A stretch of 64,000 bases of DNA, from positions 34,005,020 through 34,069,019 of the forward strand of contig CM026426.1 of NCBI GenBank assembly GCA_014871385.1, written 5' to 3'. This DNA is from Ceratodon purpureus (lineage: Eukaryota > Streptophyta > Bryopsida > Pseudoditrichales > Ditrichaceae). Below are positions 13,122-24,565 of this stretch, one piece after another. The translations under genes and the position numbers were made by a program. The notes under the pieces were generated by a model. The model was given only the letters and a program-made list of their open reading frames with translations. It searched no databases and was not told the origin of the DNA. Every line of letters starts with the position of its first letter. Position 1 is the stretch's first letter.

Positions 13122-13300
13122 TACCATTGAAGTGAAGGGCTCTTGTGGTTTCACATTGGAGTCTAAAGCTTAAACCTTGATCCCTTTGGATGTGCTTATA
13201 TGGTTATACTTTTGGTGAATTTTGGCATTGAGATCTTTAAGAGAGTATTTTAGAGTTAGTACTGTTGGGAACTCGGGTAAGTTGAACTGTCACGAGGGAC
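13122..13300. repeat. Terminal-type repeat downstream of the transposase-like gene
   Basis: The block from GGCTCTTGTGG to GGGACTCTT matches 19175-19345 in the same orientation with only scattered differences, and 14925-15120 in inverted orientation. It includes ACTGTTGGGAACTC and GTGAATTTTGGCATTGAGAT. The same block forms the inverted repeats of the RING-gene element, which ties the transposase-like gene to that family. 13300-14180 holds no gene. Confidence 0.65.
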
Positions 13301-14174
13301 TCTTGGATTTAGTTGGTGGAAGCGTGAGGCTACTAATTTCCCGTTAGGAACTGTTCATGACAAACAAGAGCAGGTTGGTTTTGTGGTTTTCAGTTTGTTA
13401 TTTGGAATATGAAATTGCATTACAATATGCAAAAGTCTTGTTTCCAGATTTAATTCTTGTGCTGGCAGGTTTCCAACGCATATGATATCCTCCTAATGTA
13501 CTAATTCATGTACTAATTTCCCCATCAAGCAAATGCCAATGTCAAATATGAATCCGAATTACCTATGATTCCGAAGATGCCTTTACTTGAAATATAGATC
13601 TGCTTCAGACTTGGAACAATGTTCACTGCACTTGAATAGTTCATTTTGCAAAAATGAGTTCATGGTGCTTATCAACATCGTGCAGAATTGACTAGGAGTA
13701 TCATGGATGGTGTTTTTAGACTAAAATTCTGTTTAATCTTTCCAAAACATTCTGTTTAATCTTCTTTTTGTCGTTCATGTACCATTCTCAATTAGAATTC
13801 AGTTGTAGAACAGAGTAGCGGTCTCTAAACAAAACGCCGAAAAAAAAAAAAAAAACGCCAACTATTGCTAGGAATATCACCTTCTCATTCATTTCATACT
13901 GTTTATTTCATTACAGATTGTATTCATTTCATTACAGATTGCATTCATTTCATTACAGATTGTATTCCTTGAATTCCCCATTCAGTTTACTACAAAGCTT
14001 TCACAGCAAATGTTATGTTAAGCGAATTCGTGGATGGTATTTTTACCCTTGTCATGTGTACACCTTGAGTAAACCAACTATTAATTATCAACAGTAAATT
14101 TAAATGTTTTCATCAATCAAATGAAAACTCTAAGTTCTTTAAATCCTTATACCGAATGGCTACGATCTTTGGTG

Positions 14175-14355
14175 TAAGCCTTTGTTTCCACCGCCTTTAA
14201 ATCAGTTTGCCTTTGTTTCCACCGCCTTTAAATCAGTCTGCCTTTGTTTCCACCGCCTTTAAATCACTCTGCCTTTGTTTCCACCGCCTTAAATTAGTCT
14301 GCCTTTGTTTCCACCACCTTGAATTAGTCTGCCTTTGTTTCCATCGACCTTAATC
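14175..14355. repeat. ~32-bp tandem array, CCTTTGTTTCCACCGCC type
   Basis: Five to six direct copies of a unit reading GCCTTTGTTTCCACCGCC + TTTAAATCAGTCT, decaying towards the right. The reverse complement unit (GGCGGTGGAAACAAAGGC + AGACTGATTTAAA) occurs in shorter arrays at 27745-27815, 29085-29165 and 32255-32300, and single degenerate units lie at 19978-20025. Arrays lie just outside the terminal blocks of the RING-gene elements, a position fitting subterminal transposase-binding repeats. Confidence 0.7.
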
Positions 14356-14640
14356 AGTCTTGAATCGGTCTATTATGTTTTTTCTGGTCATTGATCCACC
14401 CCCTTGATCCAATATATCATCAACAATGATTACCCAAGTATTTTGATGAAGAAAAATTGCGTTTGAATGTGTTGGGCTTGACTGAGGCTACAAAAAGGGA
14501 TGTGGCTAAACAAAATTTCATATGTGGCTGAGTAATATTTTGGCAAAATTTCTTATGTGGCAGGTGAATTTTGGCATTGAGATCTTTTAGAGAGATATTT
14601 TAGAATTAGTAAAACAAATAAATTAAAAAAAAGAAAGTTT

Positions 14641-14775
14641 GCACCGTCAACTGCGAATCGGAAAGCGTGGTGGGGTGGGTGTCGGAGGGTGGATTCGAAC
14701 CCGGCACTAGCACCCTGGGGTTGCCACGACAGTTCGAACCCGAAGCCTCGGATCACCAAGCCACCAAGGCTTTCA
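14641..14775 (-). repeat. SINE-like unit copy 1 (tRNA-related)
   Basis: On the minus strand: GCCTTGGTGGCTTGGTGATC (A-box-like region), GGTTCGAACTG, then GGGTTCGAATCC, a perfect pol III B box. Two further copies, 19492-19625 and 19717-19850, are on the plus strand. The unit is followed by a T-rich tract. Two B-box-like words about 40 bp apart suggest a dimeric or class II tRNA origin. It lies inside the inverted repeat arm, so it moves with the larger element. Confidence 0.55.
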
Positions 14776-15242
14776 TCGATGATTCAAACTTTGTGATTAT
14801 ACTTATATCCAAATTGAGTCGATAAAAATACAGAAAAAATTAAAAAAAATTAAAAAAATTCAAATTTGTTGCCACCGCCTGCCTTCAGTAAATTGTTTTG
14901 CCCCTTGACATTTCACTATATCTAAGAGTCCGTGGACAGTTCAACTTCCCAGAGTTCCCAACAGTACTAATTCTGAAATATCTTTCTAAAAGATCTCAAT
15001 GCCAAAATTCACCAAAAGTATAATGTTTCTTGATTAATGATTAATTCCAAGTAAAATGTTGCTTGATTAATTAGTAATTGTGCATTAGCTTTAGACTCCA
15101 ATGTAAATCCTCAAGAGGCCAATTTCCACTCATACTTGGAATTTGATTTGCAAATAAACTTTTACTTTTACTTTTCCACTTTTACTTATTATTGGCAAAT
15201 TTTAAGTTCTAGAAAGTAAAACGTCCCAGCTTTAGGGGTTTA
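14641..15242. repeat. Left arm of long inverted repeat around RING gene copy 1
   Basis: This interval is the reverse complement of about 19048-19625. Matching landmarks in order are the SINE-like unit, TTGCCACCGCCTGCCTTCAG, the GAGTTCCCAACAGTACTAAT block, GACTCCAATGT, and CCCAGCTTTAGGGGTT. Arms are roughly 580-600 bp and about 3.8 kb apart. Long terminal inverted repeats are a hallmark of some MULE-type and other DNA transposons; the 9-bp MULE target duplication was not confirmed. Confidence 0.65.
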
Positions 15243-15264
15243 GAAAGTAAAAAGTCCTAGCTTT

Positions 15265-15897
15265 CTAATTTTCTTCGAATAGTTTCAAACATTTATTTTG
15301 TGCCTTAGCATGCTAATGTACATAAATTCTGCATCAACATCCTCTACGATTTATCAGAACTGTATTTAATATATACTTTCTCATAAGTCCATTATTACAA
15401 TTCATCCACGTTTAGATTAAACCTCCAAAATTCTACACATAGTAATTTCAAATTCAAGATAACATGAAGAACTATTGAATTCTCAACAGTATGAGCACTT
15501 CGAAACAAAAATGACAACTAAGTGATAAAGCCGATGATTGAAAAGAATGATCAGGAGGTGAATTCAAACCGTGCTTGCTTTTTCAATTGCAAGATTGCTT
15601 CAGAAACCAGCATGAAGTTCAAGCAAGACATCTACGTTCAAAGTAAAATGTGACCATGATATGTACCAAATCCGAGAATGGTGCTAAAATACTGAAGAGT
15701 CTCTGAAAACCCTACACCAGTCAGAGGTAAAGAAACACCCGAGGGCCAAGATCATAGCAAGTGTACCAAACACAAAACTACTGAAACACTGGTAGACTGT
15801 CCTAGCATACAATAGGTGTAGACAGTTACATAAAGAAAAATGATTGTTTGGTGCTTCATTTCTAGAGTCCCTGGCTTCATTCTACTGTCCACGTTGA
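15265..15897. repeat. Inverted copy of 26924-27548
   Basis: The 3' flank of RING gene copy 1 (minus) is nearly identical, in reverse complement, to the sequence behind copy 2 (plus). Landmarks are GCATGCTAATGTACATAAAT, ATCATGGTCACATTTTAC, and GGCCAAGATCATAGCAAGTG. The match ends abruptly at CGTGGACAGTAGAATGAAG, within the last coding exon of copy 1. Such high similarity points to recent duplication or conversion. Confidence 0.75.
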
Positions 15898-15902
15898 GGA
15901 GA

Positions 15903-18275
15903 CTACTCTGAGCCTGAAGATACGGGAACTGGAGACTCCGCGCAAAGACCCTGTGCTCGGTCAGTTCCGATGGGGACATCCGTGACTATTCCACTTGGAA
16001 TAGATAGTCTGCGGGGGAGTCCTATAGTGATAGGTTTGGCCACGGTAACATCAACCTCCATCGGCTCCGACTGCCTCTCTACCTCCTCACCCATTGATTT
16101 GCCATGTTCCTCCTCCCCCTCGGCTACCTGCTCATTTGCTGTTGGAAACAGACCAGACCAATTCCAGACATTAGCAACAACCTGTGGTAAGTGAGTTTCC
16201 AACAACAATAACGGTTATTATAGTTACAAGCCTTGCAAACAAAGAGCTCTACAACTAACTGGCTACAAATAACTATGGTGGAAACTAAAAAGTGTGACGA
16301 GGAACGTACTGTGAAGAAATAAGTACGCCACAGCCTTAGCAACCGCTTCTATCTTTTTAAAAGAAATTTGCGTTTTCTTGTTAGAAGGTTTTAGCTGTAG
16401 TGTCTCAAAACAAGGAAGCTCTTCGGGCAGTTTTAGGGGGGGCAGAAAACAAGGAAAATCCGAAATGTATTCTGTAGGACAAGATAAAGGAGTGGAGATT
16501 CTGTGTTGAGCCTTACCAAGCTCAGGTGAGGGCTCTGAGTTCTTTGTCGCTCCAGCCTGAGACGATTCACCCTCACCAGGCACAGGGGTGGGCTCTGAAT
16601 CCAATTTCGCCATCTTTAGAGGCAGTTCACACTCGAATGAACCAGACCCTGGTCTCTTCCTTGAGAGAGGCATGTCAGCGTCTTCGTCAGATTCATATGC
16701 ATATTGGTCCACAACTAGAGTAGAGGTCACGTTGATAGTGGTGTCTTTGCCGACTTCTGGCTTTGGTGTAGAGGACATGTTGGCAGAGGTGTCTTCGCAG
16801 GCTTCTGGCTTTGGTGCCGACACATCAAACCCCCATGCTGCCATCCAGCGAGGGTCACCTTCTTGTTTGCAGAGAGGACACACACGACCTCCTGCAAGAA
16901 GCTCTGCCCACAGACACCAAGGGTGGAACAAACAACCACAACAAAAAGGGAAGACGATGTTCGCGACAAACTTGAGGTGGCACCGAGGACAAGGTTTGTC
17001 CAGGTGAAGAACAGGGTCTCCACCCGCCTCTCCTCCGTTGTTTCCATCAGGCGCCTTTGGCTTGATGGAGGCTTGAGCAAGTTTTTCGGCTTTGCACTTC
17101 TCCTGGAGGTCTGCGATTTCCTCCTCCGCCTTCTTGTACTTCATTGCAGCCACATCCACATCTTCCTTTGCTGAAGTCCTGGCGAGGTCAGCCGCATCCC
17201 ACTCCAAGATGTTTGCTTGAATCTCCCCCCCGACCTTGCGGATCTCCCTATCATTCAAAATCTTCTCCTCTACATCCCCGGCCCGCTGTAGCTCCTTACT
17301 CTTCTTCCGCAAGAGCATTGCATGCTGTTGGAGGCGCTCATCCTCGGCCTCAAAGTGGCAAATCCTCTCATCCATCTGCAACAGGGATTGCTGCTTCGTC
17401 TCCAGCTCTTTCTCTGCAGCTTGAAGCTCGGCCGTCTTACGCACCACCTCCTCGAGCAATTCTTCGAGCTTAGTGGTAGCACAGCCTTTCGTGTCGCCAC
17501 CAGTACTTCCTTCTTGGTGCGGTTCCTTGACGTTGCCAACAGAAGCGGCCCCAACTCCATCACCCCAAGTATCGCATCCTCCATCCTTCAAGAACTGTGC
17601 CACCTCCTTGAGAATTCGCTCAACCTGGTAACGGAGAGCTGGGGGTCGCAGCTTCAGAGGATTTAGGTTTGCATGTTGGAAACGTTCCTCCAGAATCTGA
17701 GCCGCTGCCCCAGCCCAATTGACTGGGTGCCCCTCCTTGAAATGGTAAATGCAAGCCCGCAAGAATGATTGACTGAAGGCCTTGTTGTCCGGAGCTTCCC
17801 CATACACCTCCATGTAGCATTGGTTGTACTTCTTCAAGGCTACTTCATCACAGCAGTCTCTGAAGTAGTGTCGATTTTTGTTCGCACCATCGCCAGGAGG
17901 CCATATCTGATCGTACCAAGAGCGAGGCACCATAGCTTCGGTGACCTTGTTGGGCATGGGTCCTTCATTGCTGAGCCCGAACGCCTCCACGAAAAAGGTA
18001 GGTGGGTACCTGGCGTCGTCCCTCCCCAGCAGCAACGGAGCCTTAGTCTGGAGGAGCTCACATAGCTTTTGTGGAATCCCATCCAGATTGAAGGGAGTCT
18101 CCCACTCATAGCTGGTGATCCCTTCCGGCCCTGGTTCCGTCTTGACCTTCGGCAGATCTTGTGCCACGACTTTCCCTTTCCCCTTCACGGAATCGCGCCG
18201 CAGCTCCTCCTCTTGTGCCACAGCTTTCCCTTTCACCAAAGATTTGGATCGTCGCTGCACAAATAGGTTTGTCAT
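15903..18275 (-). CDS. RING-like/coiled-coil gene, copy 1 (looks intact)
   Basis: Start ATG at 18275 (MTNLFVQRRSKS). Exon 1 runs to 16312, with a GTACGT donor; a TTTCCAACAG acceptor gives exon 2 16138-15903 in frame (ends PVSSGSE). The product is about 730 aa. Domains in order: basic N-terminus; helical domain from GIPQKLCELLQTKAP to NWAGAAAQI (about residues 70-210); coiled coil rich in E/K/Q (about 270-400); RING-like finger C-x2-C-x13-C-G-C-x2-H-x2-C-x11-C-x2-C (CPRC...CGCLFHPWC...CPLC); then a disordered acidic/Ser-Pro tail. The finger suggests zinc binding and possibly ubiquitin-ligase or structural use; the linker-cysteine spacing is not that of common plant RINGs. The gene is flanked by long inverted repeats, so it is probably transposon-borne. 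I do not recognise the family. Confidence 0.7.
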
Positions 18276-18849
18276 TCTGCTGCACAAATAGGTTTATCAT
18301 CGAATTGCCATTCCCTCTTGATCCTAAAAAAATATTTTCTAACTAAACTAGACATTGCGTCCGATCAGTAAACTATTATCTCTAGTTAAACACATTGCAA
18401 GAAAACAACATGCAGAAATCAATTCACGAGCCATGCACAAATAGGTTTCACATACTGCAACCACAATAGTACTGAAGGCAGGCGGTGGCAACAAAGGTAA
18501 TAGATTTCTAAACATACCTAGCAGTTTCCTTGAAACCGTAAGACCCGGCTGCTCCAATTCAAACTCCCCTCGGCCGCCCAAGACCTTTACATCACAACAA
18601 CAACAACATTATCAGTCAAGACTCAATCAAATGCAATGTGGCCCATATCAGATTTGTGAGTTCATTGGAAGGGTGTTTCCCTAGTTAAATACAGAGCAAG
18701 AAAACAACATGCCGAAATCAATTCACGAGCCATGCACAAATAGGTTTGACATTCTGCAAGCACAGCATTACTGAAAGCACAGAAACAAGCTCGCGCACCT
18801 CACGGAATTCGCCCTTCGCAAACCTGGTTCTAAAGTACTATGCTAAGTA

Positions 18850-18960
18850 AAGCAACACACACGGCCAAAAGCCTCTGGTAGCAACACGCACGGCCACATT
18901 ACTCTGGTAGCAACACACACCGCCACAACCCTTTGGTAGCAACACACACGGCCCGAACTC
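18850..18960. repeat. GGTAGCAACACACACGGCCAC tandem repeats
   Basis: Four imperfect ~30-bp copies of CTGGTAGCAACACACACGGC with variable CC-rich spacers, upstream of RING gene copy 1. 18300-19045 otherwise holds only 5' flank sequence; GAGCCATGCACAAATAGGTT is repeated at 18429 and 18728. Confidence 0.6.
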
Positions 18961-19047
18961 AACGCTGTGGTAAAACCCTATATTTATTTAATAATCACGG
19001 CCACAACCCTCTGCTAAACCCTTGACCTAATTCGTGGACGCCCAACC

Positions 19048-19625
19048 CCTAAAGCTGGGACTTTTACTTTTTAGAACTTAAAATTAATCAAGCAACATTA
19101 ATCAATCAGGGAAATCAGTACTTTTCTCATTTAGTAATTGCTAAACTACCAAATTCCAAGTAAAAGTGGTTATACGGCTCTTGAGGTTTCACATTGGAGT
19201 CTAAAGCTTAGACCTTGATCCCTTTGGATGTGCTTATATTGTTATACTTTTGGTGAATTTTGGCATTGAGATCTTTTAGAAAGATATTTCAGAATTAGTA
19301 CTGTTGGGAACTCCGGGAAGTTGAACTGTCCAGGGACTCTTAGATATAGTGAAATGTCAAGGGGCAAAACAATTTACTGAAGGCAGGCGGTGGCAACAAA
19401 TTTGAATTTTTTTAATTTTTTTTATTTTTTCTGTATTTTTATCGACTCAGTTTGGATATAAGTATAATCACAAATTCTGAATCATCGATGAAAGCCTTGG
19501 TGGCTTGGTGATCCGAGGCTTCAGGTCTGAACTGTCGTGGCAACCCCAGGGTGCTAGTGCCGGGTTCGAATCCACCCTCCAACACCCACCCCACCACGCT
19601 TCCCAATGCGCAGTTGATGGTGCAA
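19048..19625. repeat. Right arm of long inverted repeat around RING gene copy 1
   Basis: Reverse complement of 14641-15242, beginning with AACCCCTAAAGCTGGGACTT and ending in a SINE-like unit. ACTGTTGGGAACTCCGGGAA and GGCAGGCGGTGGCAACAAA lie within it. Confidence 0.65.
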
Positions 19626-19850
19626 TTTTTTATTTTTTATTTTTTATTTTTTTTTCTGTATTTTTACTGACTCGATTTTGGTATAAGTTTGTTGAGAACA
19701 TTTACATCTTCAGTCAAAGCCTTGGTGGCTTGGTGATCCGAGGCTTCGGGTTCGAACTGTCGTGGCAACCCCAGGGTGCTAGTGCCGGGTTCGAATCCAC
19801 CCTCCGACATCCACCCCACCACGCTTTCCGATGCGCAGTTGATGGCGCAA
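19492..19850 (+). repeat. Two tandem SINE-like units
   Basis: Copies at 19492-19625 and 19717-19850 share GCCTTGGTGGCTTGGTGATC, then GTGCTAGTGCCGGGTTCGAA, and CACCCCACCACGCTT. B box GGTTCGAATCC is at about 19563-19573 and 19788-19798. Each is preceded by CTGTATTTTTA(T/C)(C/T)GACTC and followed by a T-rich tail, so the repeating unit is about 225 bp. Confidence 0.55.
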
Positions 19851-19859
19851 ATTTTTCCT

Positions 19860-22215
19860 TTTTTTATAATTCTTTTTACTTTTTCCGTTTTCATACAGTA
19901 ATTAGTTTTAATTAGGAATCGCTAAACTTATCGGAGTTCCCGACAGTACTCTAAGTTTTGGATCTGAGGCATTCATTGTTGCCACCACCTTCAAATCAGT
20001 TTGCTTTTGTTGCCACTGCCTTGATTTCTAGCCATTTAATTATCAATAGTAGATTTAAATGTTTTCGTCAGTCAAATGAAAATTCTAAGTTCTTTAAATT
20101 CTTATATCGAATGGCTACGATTTGTATAAGGATTTTTAAAGATAATGTCACAACTATGTCAAGTTGCTTTTGCAAAGTCAAAATATCCTAATGAATAAGT
20201 CTTACTTTCTAATCAACCTTCAAAAGAATTTTGTTTACATTGTATTCATTACAAAATTTTAATTAAACGATTTTGAAAATTGATTGTCAAATATTAATGA
20301 TAACTTGACTACATTTTTTATTAACATAGAAATACAATCTACATAGCTATGATATTGAAAGATCTACTCGTCAATTTTAAGTTAACTAGTTGTTGCCAAA
20401 AATTAAAAGAATGAAATGGTAAACAATTTAAAATAGAAATTGTTTTAAATTATAGAAGTGCAAAATTATTAGAGATTTGCACTAACTTGTTGCATTTATT
20501 TATGCACTAAAGGTTGCATTAATTTGTGCACTAAAGGTTGCATAAATTTTTGCACTTAAATGATCAATAATTTTTGCTTTAAATGGTGCAAAAATCGTTT
20601 CATTGGGTTGAGCATTAATTTTTGCACAAAATATGCAATAATTTATGATTAAATTGTGCATTAATTTATGCACTAACTAGTGCATTAATTTATACACTAG
20701 TTAGTGCATTAATTTATGTATCAAGTTGATTAGAAATGTATGCAAAAAAATTTTGCAATAACTTATGTATCAATTCGTGCTTAGATTTACGCAAGAATTT
20801 TTGCATTAATTAGTGTTTTGATTTTTTGCAATACTTGGTGTATTAGTTTAAGAAGTGAGGATTAAGAAGTGAAGCTAAATAAACACAACATGGTTTAAGA
20901 ACCTGTGTCCGTGTCCTCTTGCATGGAGCCCTGTAAAATAAACAGGGAGTTGCAAATCAATCAATAAACATCAAAAGTGAGAGTGTTGACAAGATAACAT
21001 GATGATTTAGTCAAGAATTCTTACATCTCCATGCCCATCCCACAACAAGAACTGCCGGCTCTACAAAAACTTCAATGGTGAGAGAGGTGTTAAGTGTAAT
21101 ATGATCGACAGCATTAGAGTGAGAGTTATGTGTAATGTGATGAACACATCTACTAGTGATTCGGCGCAAATGAAGAAGCATTTTATCGCTTCAAGTAATC
21201 CACATCTGGAAAATGATGTCACAAATGTCTATGGTCAAACGATTAAAACTTTAAAAAGCTTAAAAAGAAATGTAAAATTGGGATTGAGAAGTTGAGACAA
21301 ATGCGCAAGATAGAAAATTAACAAAATCAAAAAGACACTACTTCACGAAGATCCATTGCGACCCAAATGTTAGATTATTGAAGCATTGGAAATATAAAAT
21401 TGGAATTGAGAAGTTGACATAGATAGATTTAAAAAGCATCAAATGATATTTGAAAATGAAAAGCATGAATTGCATCAATGATATTCAAAGATGCCAAAAG
21501 CTACTTAAACAAGTAATCACTAGATCCTTTTAAAAAATATGTAAATTAGATAAAAGTATGGAATGTAAAAAATAATATTTAAAACTGTAAAAGAAATAAA
21601 AAACAATCACTGAATGATTGAAAAGAATAACAAAAAATACATGAAAAGATGAAGACGAGAAAATGAAATTTAAGAATGTCACACAGAAAGAAAAAGAACC
21701 AAAAGCATGTAGAGCATTTTAAAAATTAATCACTAGATCATATTAAAAAACAATAGACTCAATTAAAAGAATGAAATGAAGCAATAGATATTTAGAAAAA
21801 CCCAAAAAATAAAAATAAATTATTGAATGATCTCTACGAACAACGGAAATTCCATAAAAACTGAAAACATAGTAAAACAATATTTGTATTTAAGAATGTC
21901 GCAAAGAAAGAAAAGAACTAAAAGCATCAAATGAAAATTAAAGTCTCATTCAAAAAATAGCATCCAGTTGGCACAGTGATGACAGTGCAATTGAGTGAAG
22001 CGAGACAGCTTGAGGAGTTCAGCTCATGACAATGGCGGCTTGAATGAGTGAAATCAAGCTGTTGGCATCAAGAGCAGCAGCTAATGAATTCCTCCCAACC
22101 CCTCCAGACTCTGCGACACCAGAGATCGCATTGCAAGTTTTGGGGTTTCAAACAACGTCTACAATCTCTGCCGCACCCAACAAGCATCATTGCGGCTGCA
22201 TTGTCGTATGCATGA
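19860..22215. other. AT-rich spacer with a GCATTAATTTATGCAC repeat field
   Basis: 19920-20130 repeats sequence seen at 14085-14190 (AAATGTTTTCGTCAGTCAAA, GAATGGCTACGAT). Between about 20480 and 20850, a 13-18 bp palindromic word GCATTAATTTATGCACTAA recurs at least ten times with drift. 20880-22215 is A-rich and no gene is supported there. Confidence 0.55.
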
Positions 22216-22645
22216 ATAGGAGAGAGATTGGCTTGAGTATGTGATTGAATGGAGATCAGTCTATTATATTGGCAATTCTGTTTTCTGCAGTTTTGGTGGT
22301 GTAGTGAGTACTTTGTAATGGTGCTTGTACGATGTGTTTTGAGATGTCCAATTTCGTTTTGGGAATGCTAGAACTTGCAAAAGATATTCTATTCACTATA
22401 GTATTTTAGAACCATTGAGCTTGCTGTAGATGTTGAAGTGCCTCGAATCTTGTTATCATCGTTGCCACTGTTGCGGACTGTCATCGTTGGAACTGTTGCT
22501 AATTTTAAAGGTATAGTTAGTATTTGTGTTAGGCTTGTGTGGTTTGATCATTGAGCACTTAATAGAGATTAATTACCGTTTTATATTTCAGGACTGTTTG
22601 GAACTTCTCAACAACCTCCTACGTAGTAATCCTTCCAACCAGGTC
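22215..22645 (+). repeat. Direct repeat A (copy at 24118-24565) carrying a captured exon
   Basis: Shared landmarks with 24118-24565: GAGTATGTGATTGAATGGAG, GGTGTAGTGAGTA, ACGATGTGTTTT, AGCTTGCTGTAGATGTTGAA, and CATTTCATATTTCAG-type acceptor followed by GACTGTTTGGAACTTCTCAA. Both lie upstream of RING gene copy 2. The word GTCATCGTTGCCACTGTTGC also recurs at about 22455, 23450, 23690 and 24360. Confidence 0.65.
22592..22642 (+). pseudogene. Captured p115/USO1-like exon
   Basis: Between a TTTCAG acceptor and a GTCAGC donor lies DCLELLNNLLRSNPSNQ, 17 residues matching the conserved armadillo-like head of the Golgi tether p115/USO1 (plant GC6/MAG4), which normally reads DCLELLNNLLRxNxSNQ. A second, degraded copy is at 24498-24548. 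No neighbouring p115 exon is present, so this is an isolated fragment inside the repeat. Confidence 0.6.
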
Positions 22646-24117
22646 AGCGTTGTTACCATGCTTGTATTTTTCCTTTTGTTGGAATTCTCTTGTTGGTTGA
22701 TGATGGGTTGCACACGAGCTAACTTTAGCGAAGGTGGGTATGGAGCGCTATATTGTCTTTCATCTAAATCGTGTGCACAGTGTCAACTTGCAGCTGTTGA
22801 AAGTAGATACAGAGTCTTCTTTTTGGATCGCATGTCTTTATACATTGCCTCGGTCTTTGAAGGTGTTAATATAGTTAGCTGTCTTGAAAGATGTGCGTGT
22901 TTCCAACTTAGGCAACTTCCACTACGATTTTGCCTTTTAATTGTGCAGTTCGTGTCTTTGATAGTTTGTTTACATGCTGATTTAGTTTAGTGATGCATGC
23001 AAGCGTTTGCAGTTTACGATTCAGACGATTGCTCTGTAAGAAATTCAATGAACTGGAGATGGTTTTTTGATTGCAATTTATTTCATTACAGAACTTAAGC
23101 CCCTTGAAGATTCTAAAGTCTGTAGTTGTTTGTTTCCTTTCAATAATAGATGGCAGGAATTCAGGTATGGTAACTTTCAGATATACACTATGAAGTGGTT
23201 GTGATTGCTCTGCTGGGTATGGAATTCAGAGCATTGGTTTCATGAGTCCTTGGAACTCTTTTGCTACGAAAGGGGTCTAATATCTCATTGACGAGAATAC
23301 AGCTGATTTCATTTTTTGATGTGGCAGACTATCTTATGTGTGCCATGAATGAATGGGGTGGTTGAGCTTGGTTCAACTGATTTGGTGAGTTTTTTGAAGA
23401 TTCTAAAGTACTCATTGAGATTGTTTGTTGGTTTTGTGGTTGTCATGGTTGCCACTGTTGCTAACTGTCATCGTTGCCACTGTTACTAATTTTAGATATC
23501 AAAGCGGACAGTGAACTTTGAAGCCAAAGACTAGTGTTTTGGACTGTTTTTATGGGCGGGATTTGTATGTTGCAGGTGTTGCTATCTCCATTTTTGTCTT
23601 GTCCTTTTGGTGGTATAGTGAGTATACTATTTTATAACCATTGAGCGATAGTGTAGATATTGAAGTGCCTTGAGTCTTGTTGTCATCATTGCCACTGTTG
23701 CTAATGCCGCACACAACAAAGATCGTTGCCACTGTGTTGGACCATGTATGAGGTGTTGCCAGCAAACGCAAGGGACATTGACTTTTCTCATTTCCATGTC
23801 GCACCTACCGACTGCTTGTTTGCATCAGAAGGGCCAGTGAACTTTGAAGCCATAGATTGGTGCGTCTCCTGTTTCTGTGGGCGGGATTTGGAGGCCAATA
23901 GTTTCGGCTGCAACTTTTTTTCCTTTTCTTATTGCAGGTATTGCTATCTCCATTTTCGTCTTGTCCTTTTTGTCGCTATGCTGCAGCTAATCATTGCTGG
24001 TTTTTGGAAACTTTTACTTTAGATTGCTTAAAGAACCATTGAGACCAGTTTTGATTTTTTTTCTTGTTAGAGGTATGAGTTGGGATTTGATAGCCTTCTT
24101 GGCATGTTGCATGGATA

Positions 24118-24565
24118 TGAGAGAGATTGGGATGAGTATGTGATTGAATGGAGATCAGTTTGTTATATTGGCACTTTTTTTTTTTTTGGTAGTTTCGGTG
24201 GTGTAGTGAGTAATTGGTAATGGTGCATATACGATGTGTTTTAACTTTTGAGATGTTGAATTCGTTTTGGGAATGCTAGAATTGTCAAAGATATTCTATT
24301 CAGTATAGTAATTTAGAACCATTGAGCTTGCTGTAGATGTTGAAGTGCCTCGAATCTTGTTGTCATCGTTGCCACTGTTGCTAACTGTCATCGTTGCCGC
24401 TGTTACTAATTTAAAAGGTATAATTCGTATTTGTGTTCTCTTGTGTGGTTTGATCAATGAGCACTTAATACCGATTAATTACCATTTCATATTTCAGGAC
24501 TGTTTGGAACTTCTCAAAAACCTCTAGGACGCAGTAATCCTTCCAATCAGGTCAGGGTTGTTTCC
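24118..24565 (+). repeat. Direct repeat A, second copy with degraded p115-like exon
   Basis: Matches 22215-22645 over its length with substitutions and small indels. The exon copy reads DCLELLKNL before losing frame. Confidence 0.6.

Noticed and set aside
14691-14760. Functional tRNA gene
   Set aside because: B box is good but acceptor and anticodon stems do not pair convincingly, and the unit is repeated with T-rich tails.
19505-19915. Open frame in the tandem SINE-like units
   Set aside because: Frame simply reads the two repeat copies and their T-rich tails.
22526-22990. 154-residue open frame with hydrophobic stretches
   Set aside because: Only the 17-residue p115-like exon within it has support; the rest reads through intron-like and repeat sequence.
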